NCBI GenBank assembly: GCA_005656395.1 | Contig: SRSI01000014.1 | Location: 62,001 to 126,000 of the forward strand | Reading direction: 5' to 3' | DNA: 64,000 nucleotides | From: Strongyloides papillosus | Taxonomy: Eukaryota > Nematoda > Chromadorea > Rhabditida > Strongyloididae | In this document: positions 11,836-20,932 of the stretch, one piece after another | Layout of the letters: each line of letters starts with the position of its first letter | Position numbering within the stretch: the stretch's first letter is position 1 | Position numbers and translations under genes: made by a program | The notes under the pieces: generated by a model | Seen by the model: only the letters and a program-made list of their open reading frames with translations | The model's database searches: none | Told to the model about the DNA's origin: nothing

Positions 11836-13024
11836 TTAACTTTCCTCGACTTCCTGGTAGGAAAACCGTACTGAATCAATTCCATCACCTGCAAAATTTA
11901 AGTATATTTCACGGCTTGGAGGAAAGTAAATATTTTTATAATTGTCACATAAAAGTAGGCCTTCTGCACCTTTATCTTCACGATACTTAACTTCCAAGCC
12001 AACACCCCCATAACAATCATTTTTTCGTGATAATGTTAGTGTGAAAATATCAAATTGAATTTTTTTTCCATTTTTTGATTTTATTGAATAATAACAATCC
12101 CTAGAAATATTTAGTATTGAATTATAATTTATATTTGGAAATGCTGTAAAATGTTGCATATTATCACAACCCTCATTAGAAATTATTCTCTCACATTTAT
12201 CTCCAATAAAAGGTAGAGGACATTTACACTCATCGCAACTACTATCTTTATAATATCCACCATGTTGGCAATGATTTGGTTTGTCTTCGCATTTACTGCA
12301 GTAATAATACCATAAACGTTTAATATCATTGAAAGAAAATGTATCAGGAAGGTCTATAGATTTTTCATAATATTCAGACAAGTCAGCTTTTAATCTGTAT
12401 GTTTTTTTTTTGTTTTTACTTCCAAAGGTCGAAGAGGGGATCATTTTGGAATAAAAGTCAAAACTAGTATTACCTAAAACTTTACTTTCATACTTCTTTT
12501 CTTGATAATATTTTAGTTTTGATTTAGAAATATTTTTAGAAAAAACATCTACGTATTGTCTGCTATCATTACGTGTAATTTCTGGTACTAGTCCAAGTGC
12601 TAAACCGATGAAAAAAAGAAAATCACGATTATTTTTGGCTATGCCTTTTTTAAATAGCACTTTTGTAGGCTTATTTTTACTAGTGGATACTTCTACCTTA
12701 CTATCTTTAGAAGTTTTTAAAAAATTAATGCCTATTTTTCTAACTTTTGAATTTTGTCTTTCGAAGTACAAGCATGTCTCAATAGTTAAGGTTGTAAGTA
12801 ATGTATCAATTTTTCTAGTTATTTCAGGTCCGATTTCATTTCCAACATAATACATGACACGACTTGGTTTGGTAGGATAAGGAGGTATTTTATGTTCATA
12901 TTGGCTGGGCTTTTTCTTTTTACTTTCACCTAACTAAACAAAAACATTATTTTTAACATTAATATCTTACATTTGGTAAAATACATAGGACTGATAGTAA
13001 AACAATCAAAAAAGATAAATTCAT
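11836..13024 (-). CDS. Secreted astacin-like protein with EGF and CUB domains, zinc site lost
   Basis: Exons on the minus strand: 13024-12971 (signal peptide MNLSFLIVLLSVLCILPN) and 12933-11836, giving 383 residues. The intron is 37 nt, phase 0. Layout: signal peptide; a short basic linker with no recognisable propeptide; a degenerate astacin (M12A) domain about 45-230; an EGF-like domain about 233-266 (six Cys, CQHGG, CPLPFIGDKCE); and a CUB domain about 274-380 (CYGGVGLEV, FPPSREIYLNFAG). The astacin zinc motif HExxHxxGxxH aligns to FFIGLALGLVP at about 125-135. All three His ligands and the catalytic Glu are replaced while the structural Gly remains. The Met-turn SxMHY is SKMIP, so its Tyr is gone too. 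The reading frame is intact over 383 codons, so it looks like a selected pseudoenzyme rather than a broken gene. Astacins are greatly expanded and secreted in Strongyloides. This one would bind substrates or matrix, not cleave. Confidence 0.85.
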
Positions 13025-13699
13025 TAAATAGAATAATAATAAAAAATAAATGAAAAAAAAATGTGAAATTTCGTTTTATATATACTTTTCTCAAGAGTTG
13101 AATTATGGTCAAAATATACAATGTTATTGAAAACATAGATTAATTAAATAATAAAATACAATATTTTATTTTTGAAGTTTGAAAAGAGGAAGTGAATATA
13201 GGTTTTATTGAACATAATTATATAAAATTATTGGCATATTAATTATTAGAAATACTTACTGATCAAAGACGTGGAATTATGATGTTTTTTATTTAAACTA
13301 TATTTTTGAAATTAAAAATTAAATTTTCTATTAATATTTTTTTAATATATGGATTTCATATCTCATCGGGGGTGACATGACCAAATTTGTATGTTGCTTA
13401 TAAATGAATTATTTTTTAAATCTTTTTACACTAAAATATTCAGCATATCACATGAACAAATATTAAAAAAAGTGAAACCATTTTTATTTTCTTAAGCATA
13501 GCTTTGTGGAAATAAATTATAAATATAAAGGTGTTTTACTTCACTGGAATGAATACTTTTTATGTAACTTCCATAACCTTCTCTCGGTGAAAAAAAGCAA
13601 CATAGATATTTTCATCTACTATATAAACATAAATGCTTATATTTCTTGTTTTTTTTCAAATCATTTGAACATTTTTAGTATCACTATCACATGAATCCT

Positions 13700-14270
13700 A
13701 TTGTTCTAATTATATCCACTGAGAAGCTTATCGTACATTTTCTTAACTGCAAGACTAGCTTGTTTCACTTTGATTATTGCATCAAGATATTTTACAATAT
13801 CAACAGTTTTGAATGAAATATGCTTAGGTAAACAGATTTTCAATGACTACATTTTGGCAAATCTCCAAAATTAGAAATTTTTTTAAGGTAGGTTTATTTC
13901 ATAAAATTTACTATATTCATTTATTTTTGTTAAAAATTTGACAAAACTGTTTATAAAGTATTAAACTCTTACTTTTATCTTTAAAGTTTTAAGACTATTT
14001 ACTTTGAAACAATTAAAGCACAACCAGTCCATACTCCCCTCAAAATATTACCTCTGAAAGGACTTGATTTTAATATATTTGGATAACCATGTTCTGCGTT
14101 TTTTAGTAATTTTTTATTAAAATTTAAATGCTCAAAATCTTCAGTTACCTTGGCTTCATGTCTTTTTTAAACATTACCTAAGCACATTTTATCATAATAT
14201 GCTTCTACATCGTTTTGCCCTTTGAAGAGAAAATCAATGGATTCATACCAAATTCGATGTTAATGTAAAA
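13700..14270 (-). pseudogene. Possible decayed protein-coding gene, family unknown
   Basis: On the minus strand there are two stretches with coding-like composition separated by a stop-rich gap. About 14250-14015 can be read in one frame with a single stop (includes WYESIDFLFKGQNDVEAYYD and later RGNILRGVWTGCALIVSK). About 13840-13705 is open for some 46 codons (includes [20 protein letters not shown]). No start, signal peptide or known motif is visible. This could be the remains of a secreted-protein gene, or two exons around an intron with one sequence-level break. Support is weak. Confidence 0.25.
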
Positions 14271-14744
14271 AACAAGTATTTTTGTATTCTTTTTTCAAAG
14301 GTATTTATGGCTCTTTGACAAACATATTACATATACCTTAATATTTATCTAATTTTGGTTCTTGAATATTTGAAAAAAAATAAAAGGAATTATACATTGC
14401 TTAGTAATTGATAATTATTTCATTTTTTTCAAATGGTAATTTCAACAGTAGAAAATACATTAAATACCATAACTTTTAGAGATTTGAAGCTTAATAAAAG
14501 AGAAATCAAACAATTTAAAGTGAGTTTTAGTTGATTGGTTTAGTCAGATAATATTAATAGCACTTTCATTTTCATGTTTTTTAAATTTTATTTATCGGTA
14601 ATTTACCCGGAAGACAAATATTTTTAAATGTTTCCTCTATACACATGTTAATACATGGTACTTTTTATATGAATTATTGAAATTTTACAACATCATTTTG
14701 AAATAGAAAATCTAAGCATTTTGGCTTAACTGACTGTCTTCAAA

Positions 14745-15068
14745 TTGTTTTTTACTGCAAGTAACGTTAAAACGACAGATCATGGTAAATGGGGTAAACC
14801 ACACGGTACATTTTTTTTCGTTTTGATAGCTTCATTTTACTTCATTTTGCATTACGCAAAATGGTGTAGAACGTTTATGCAAAAGAAGTTACCATGTATT
14901 TGCAAAATGAGGGAGGAAACGTCTATCAAAATACGTAAAAGGGAAGGCTGCAAAAATATATTTTATGTACACGTTTTTTGGTATAAAAAACATATATCAA
15001 ATCGACGTGTTTACGTTTTGTGTGTAAGAATTCATTTCAAGTCAACATCAATTACCACGGAATTATAA
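14745..15068 (+). other. Unassigned open frame of 107 codons with a local rise in GC
   Basis: An open frame starting at a TTG, with no ATG and no acceptor near its start. The segment is less AT-rich than its flanks, contains several ACGTTTT-type words and a short hairpin (TTTTGC-ATTAC-GCAAAA near 14850). The translated product is Cys-, His- and Lys-rich with no known motif. More likely part of an old mobile element or a chance frame than a gene. Confidence 0.2.
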
Positions 15069-15099
15069 TCAACATAGTTAATATTTTAAAAATAAAACA

Positions 15100-15700
15100 T
15101 TCTAGAACTTACAATGTGGTGTTCAAATTTTGAGAACGATTCTTGAAGATTTGGAAATTAAAGTAAACATGATGTTATTGGGATTTACTTGTAATACTGT
15201 TGGATATTTTTTCTGATATTCAAACTCTCCTTTTGTTCTTATAGTACTATGTAATTAATCTCCAACAAAAAAAGTATTTTCTACAATTCATATTATTAAA
15301 AGACTGTAAATTATGAAAAGGTACAAAAAAGTATTCAAAAGATGTACTTTTTACTAAAAAGATTTTTTTTATCATTACTTTTTTAAAAGCAATGTTATCA
15401 TTGATAAAAAGTTAGAAATCAGATATTATTTAAAATAAATGAAAAGAAGTTTACTTTTGTATAAATTTATAGTTAGTTCAAATATATCAAATACATGTAA
15501 TTAAAGGTAATTTCTATGGACAATCTTTTCTTCTGAATAATTAAAATACATTCTTTGAAAATATTATATTTATATCAAACATCATAAATTAATTTTATTA
15601 ATAAAGGAAAAAATGTTATTTTATTTGTACTATTTTAACCAAAAAACATTTAAAAAGCTATTTATATAAATATTTTATCATAAAATAATAACAGTTAAGT
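15100..15700 (+). repeat. Dispersed repeat, copy 2 (first copy at about 10545-11160)
   Basis: Direct-orientation partner of the repeat beside the astacin-like gene. It ends about 150 bp before the stop codon of S1 copy 1. Similarity is obvious but imperfect, with many small indels, so the duplication is old or under no constraint. Confidence 0.65.
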
Positions 15701-16597
15701 TAAACTTATCATGCAAAAATATTTTTTATGTAAAAATGTAAGATGTATAAATTAATATTGTTATTATAATAATGTGAATACTATATTTAGTTATTAGTTT
15801 AATAATTTTTAAGATTACTTTTTTATTTTATTAGGAAGACAATTTACACTATTTTTCAAAGTAGTAAGTTTTAGTTTCATGCATGAAATTTAAAATTTCA
15901 TCCTTATATTCCTCAACTAGTACAAATGTATTAGATTTTTCAATACCCATATCGGTGGATTCTTTATGAATACATGAACTACTTCTTGAATTCTCTCCAA
16001 TTAATATATATCTATTATCAGAAGTTTTTTGTATTAAACCACCACCGCTATCACCTGGACACATTCCCAAGTGAATATTCACACCAAGGCAAAGGGATTC
16101 TGTTGAATTTACAGGAGCAGACAGTTTGCTGCAATTTGCAATAGAATCTGGCATTGTATAAATAAATCTTTTCAATCTGTTATGGAATTTTGCATTTGTT
16201 ACACTTGGTCCTTTTTTCGTTGTCCCAAAACCAAATGCTATCAATGTTTTACTTTTATCAAATTTATAATCATCATGAAGAAATGGTAGACAAACATGAG
16301 TTACCCCAGTTACAGGAACATCTAATTCAATTACTGCAATATCATTTCTATACCTTCTATGTCCATTTTTAAAGTTATATAACAGCCTATTGATTCCCCG
16401 TTTTTGTACTTTTTCTTTGTTAATGCACTCACCATCAACATAAGTATTTGCATTACAAAAATTACCAATTACTATCTCTGAATCATAGACAATATTTTTA
16501 TCATAATACTTATATGGTGAATTTTCATTGTTTAAAATACAGTGGGCTGCAGTGATAACATGTCTGTGAGATATTAAGACTCCAGAACATGATCCTT

Positions 16598-17606
16598 CAC
16601 ACAGAAATTTTTCTATCCTAAAACATGCAATTTTATATATTTAAGTATAAAAATTACACAAGTCGCATTTGATTAGATAGAATTTTTTTTAAAATATTTT
16701 ATATTTAAATTTTCTACTAAAATAGATATTTTTTACAAAAATATAAAATTGTGTAGATATAATAATTAACTGCTCAAATTTAAATTGAGGGGATAGAATT
16801 TTTAAAATTAATTTGCACGAAAACACGTCGCAATTATTCAAATGACGCAAGAGTTAATAATTTAACGAAATAAATTTCAATTGTTTAATTCTTCTGTACT
16901 TTTATTTGAAAGTCTAGTGTTAAAAGGGTGTCGTATTAATTTTTTTACGTATAAACATTTAAATAGAAAAATTGTTAATCTTTAAAAAGTATATGATGAA
17001 ACAAAAATTCAAAAAATTAAAACTTCTTTTGCTATTAATAAAAAGAAATAAATAAAAAACGATGAAAAAACATTAGTAAATATTAATGAAGATTGATGAA
17101 GATTGGTGAATCTGAAATAATGTTCTGTGAAGAAGTAGCTCGTTTTCCTAAATTAACCATTTAACTAGAGAGAAATTAAATACTTTGGGTCTACATAATT
17201 TTTATTTTAAAAAGTAGTATTTCTAATACAAATTGTTATTATTAATGAATTACAGATACGAAAAAGATCTTTCAATTAAAATTGAATCTTGTAAATGTTA
17301 CCAGATAAGTAAAAAGTCTCTAAATATTTGAATATAAATCTTTAGAAAATTTAAACTTTTTCAATCCATAAACAATGTAGGCAATTTTTAAAATGTAGAT
17401 TAATTTTCCGTCAAATTTTATCGCTTAATAATTTTGCGATAATCATCTTTTTTTTTTTTTGAATATTTTGAGAAAGATAGAATTTTTAAAAAATTTAAAT
17501 ATTTATTCAAAATAATTTATGTTATTTAATTGAATATAAAAAATTCTATCTTCTCAAAGCTTATTTAAGTACCATGTTTTGAGATAGAATAATTTCTGTG
17601 TGTTTA
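16598..17606. mobile_element. Non-autonomous DNA transposon (1,009 bp, TIRs) inserted in domain C of S1 copy 1
   Basis: The ends are inverted repeats of about 30 bp: left CACACAGAAATTTTTCTATC, right (reverse complement) CACACAGAAATTATTCTATC, continuing with CTAAAACATG versus TCAAAACATG. A 4-bp direct repeat CCTT flanks it at 16594-16597 and 17607-17610, and its removal restores the protease reading frame. The right TIR lies four bases (TTTA) inside the inferred boundary. The word GATAGAA followed by a T-run recurs inside in both orientations (about 16676, 16795, 17478 and 17545), including an inner inverted repeat. It encodes no transposase. Superfamily undetermined. Confidence 0.8.
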
Positions 17607-17941
17607 CCTTTATTAATTACTATTTGTACGGCCCATGGAATGATCTTGTTGTCATTAATATCATATCCTCCAGATATTAAAAATTCATGTATCACCTCAA
17701 GATTAGTACTTGATATACCACAATTTTCATAATCTGAAGCATATACAAATTAATTATACTTATATGACTTACCATAATATTGTAATTTCTTCAAATTATA
17801 AACAAATGGACTGGTATCATACTTAATCATAGGAAGCTTTCTAAATACAGCTTTTATGAAGTCATATTCTGTACTATAGTTAAACGATTTTGTCCTATCG
17901 TTACAAACACCAAAACCTTTTTGAATTTCATAAAGATAATG

Positions 17942-18214
17942 GGAAAGGGTAAACTCAACACGGTGTGTCATGACACATTTTGCCGCGTGGGAAAATTTCG
18001 CCGCATTTTATAAAAGTTTAGGTTTATATTCAAATTTTTTAAACAAATTTTCATATATAAGTCAAATGTTTTTCAAAATCTTTAAAATAAAGTCAATTTA
18101 TGTAATTAATTTTAATTTTTTTTTTAAATAAAAGAATTCTCGTAACAATAAATGACCGCCGCGCGTAACATATATATCGCACAATATAGTCGCAGTTTGA
18201 GTTTACCCCAAGCC
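17942..18214. mobile_element. 273-bp MITE with 9-bp target duplication in domain B of S1 copy 1
   Basis: A perfect 9-bp direct repeat AAGATAATG flanks it (17933-17941 and 18215-18223), and this word occurs once at the same site in the uninterrupted copies. The ends are imperfect inverted repeats sharing GGGTAAACTCAA. Inside are CG-containing words (GCCGCGTGG, GCCGCGCG) unlike the host DNA. No coding capacity. A 9-bp duplication is usual for Mutator-like elements, but the assignment is tentative. Confidence 0.85.
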
Positions 18215-20008
18215 AAGATAATGTACATTATTATGTGTTTCTAAAAAGATACTAGATCCCGTACTTTTTCCACAAATATACTTATAATTATCATCTGTTA
18301 CAGATATTTCATGATCATTTAAGCTTAATTGTGATTCAGATACTTTAGTTAAAGGATACTTGGCTAGAAATACAATTTCCTTGAGGTCATCTAATAATGC
18401 TGTATTATAATACACTAGATACTTTTTTAATATTTCATTGTCATTTAAAGGATCAAGTTTTTCATCTATACAAACATGAGGAATATCATTAAAAGGTTCT
18501 TTTAACACAAGAATGACACTTAATTCTTTATAATTTCTAGAATTTGTACTAAAGATTTGATAAACCTCCCTATATTGAATGTCATAGTTATAACAACTAT
18601 GAGGGGATTCTTTACCAAATATAATAATACTTCCTTTTCTTCTCCAATAAGTACAATATTTTTTTGATTGTATTACGAGAACTCCTTTTAAATGAACTTC
18701 AAATTTTCTTTTAGGTTCAACTTCAAGTGTACTGTAGATGCATTCATAGGAGGTTATGACATGCATTTTGCTTATTAATGTACCCATACAAGCACGACCA
18801 CCTTTAACAATTGTTAAAATCCATGGATATGATACTTCATTTGTAAAAGAATCTGTATTATACGGTATATTTTCTTTCTGAATCTTTCCACAAGTGTCTT
18901 TATCTAAAAACAAAATATAGATCAATTTAAAAAATATCCTTACCATAAAATTTGGAAATATCGTGAAATTCATTTCCTACATTTTCCTCATCATGATTTA
19001 CTTCATTCAATGAATGAAATAAAAAGTATTGAGCACTTTTAAATGTTACAAAAAACAATTCTTGAACATGTTTAATTTCTTTATTAAAGTTTTTTACACA
19101 TGTATCTTCCCCGATTCCATAAACGCCAAACTGATTATCTTTAACCTTTCTAAGCAACGGTGCACCTTTTAATTTGCTTTTCCACATTAAAGTTTGCATT
19201 TGTTCAACAACCATTAAATAATCTTCACGAATTTTACATCCAAAAGAATTTGCAAATCTTTTATTCTTGTAATCGAATGTTTCTTTATAAAAATACGCTC
19301 TTAACTCAAAGTTGTCTAAATTGTCTTCATTATCCATTCCCCACATTAAACTAATCACATTTTCTACTTCCTTCTTATCTTCTAAACCTAAGAAGTCCAT
19401 TTGGTATTGATATATACAAGCATGTGGAATTGTTGTAACAGGCCTATTTAATTCAATAACTCCATACTTGAGATCATCATCCAAAACAGGATGGGGCAAA
19501 TGCAAGACATTAATATATCTTATAATAACTTTATTTGAACAGTTGAGAATGCCATCAGAATCAGTATCACATGCATCTTTGCTAGAATGCTCACCAATAC
19601 GTACTTGATAACGGTCATATAAATGATTATATTCTGATTGCTGCTTAATCAATTCTTCTATACCTTTTAAACATCCAAAATTTGTTAGAACATGAAGTTG
19701 TGTCACTAATATACCATTACAAATTGTAGTTTTGTTATGATCTACAATTCTTGCTGTCCAAGGGATACCTGAATTAACCATTGATCTATATCCATATGAA
19801 GAATCACTTTGTTTGAAAGATGATTCAAAATCATTTAAATAATCACTTCTTCCACAATTAACTTCATCTAAAAATTTAAATTATATTTTTAGTGCAACTA
19901 AACATTACCATAAAATCTCATATCAATAGGTTTGATCTTTAACCTATCATCTTCACATACAAGGGATTGGATAAAAATAAAAAATACTATTGTCACAATT
20001 GTATTCAT

Positions 20009-20932
20009 TCCAAAAATATACTAAATGTAATTTTTAAGAATAAAATTAATTTTATATGCATTATTTTTTGAATATTTTACTATTTTAATATAATATTCAA
20101 ATTATCCATTCATTTTTTGATATTTTATTAAAGCAGACAGAGAACATACCTTTGCCTCGCTACGTTTAACCTTTAAATGTATTTAGCCCAGATAATTCTA
20201 TTTCTAGTATTTCTCTAGTCTATTCATAAGATTTCCTTGTAATAAAGTTCAAAAACATATCTCCATAAATGTTTATAAATATTAAAAATTGGAAATTCTC
20301 TGAGAAATATATTAAATTTCATAACTATTTTTTACAGTACGTTGTATAAACATTTTCCAATAGAGAATCACATAAGCGAATTTTGAGAAGATAAGAATTA
20401 TTTGTCAATCAACTGAACCAACTATACAATTTAGATTTACTTTTAAGAACATGACTTAATATTTTATGCAGTTTGTTGGATATTTTTACATGTATCTCAA
20501 AAACGAACAGTTAGTAACATTGAAATCCCAATACTAAATGAAAAATTCTAATAACTAGTGAAGAAAACTTTTTTTTCAACATGTAAAATTAGTTTTTTGT
20601 GCTTGAAAATGAAATCTGCAACCTAACTATTTGAAACAATAACATAAAAATTCATATGTCGAATGTGTGAATTCAGACGATTCATTTGTAATTTTTGTGT
20701 TTGCTGATAGTATACGAGATTGTGTTCCATAATATTATTGCAAGAATGTATGAAAAGTTAAAATTCTTTTCTATCATTTCTTTTATATAGAGAGTTTTGA
20801 ATATGGTCTTCCCCTATGAAATTATGAAATAACACACCTCTTGGCAACTATTTTATAAAAAAAGGCTAAGTTAAAAAGAATATGCTGAATAGGAATTTAC
20901 TTTTCTAATTTTTTTATTATCATCAAAATAAA
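20009..20932. repeat. Spacer between S1 copies 1 and 2, paralogous to 26948-27869
   Basis: About 920 bp. It carries the copy 1 promoter side (minus-strand TATA-like GCATATAAAA near 20050) and the 3' side of copy 2. It aligns over most of its length with the spacer between copies 3 and 4; shared blocks include AGTATACGAGATTGTG and TATTATTGCAAG. No gene. Confidence 0.75.

Larger units (their letters stand above)
13025..15848. other. Intergenic region between the astacin-like gene and the S1 array
   Basis: It contains a possible decayed gene (13700-14270), an odd open frame (14745-15068) and the second dispersed-repeat copy (about 15100-15700), each listed separately. The rest is low-complexity AT-rich DNA in which I see nothing. 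The small open frame at 13506-13694 has no features of a gene. Confidence 0.45.
15849..20008 (-). pseudogene. S1 array copy 1: three-domain serine-protease-like gene interrupted by two DNA transposons
   Basis: Exons on the minus strand: 20008-19909 (signal peptide MNTIVTIVFFIFIQSLVC), 19867-18944 (domain A), 18903-17773 (domain B, interrupted by the element at 17942-18214) and 17733-15849 (domain C, interrupted by the element at 16598-17606). Removing each element plus one target duplication gives exon lengths of 849 and 872 nt, both in phase and close to the intact copies, so the breaks are the insertions alone. Domain C otherwise keeps VITAAHC, NDIAVIEL and GDSGGGL. Domains A and B show the same dead-triad changes as in the other copies. 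The 273-bp insertion adds a stop after the residues HYL of domain B. The 1,009-bp insertion could in principle be spliced out (see findings). The A+B part could still be secreted as a truncated protein. Product if whole: a type II member of the array. Confidence 0.85.
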
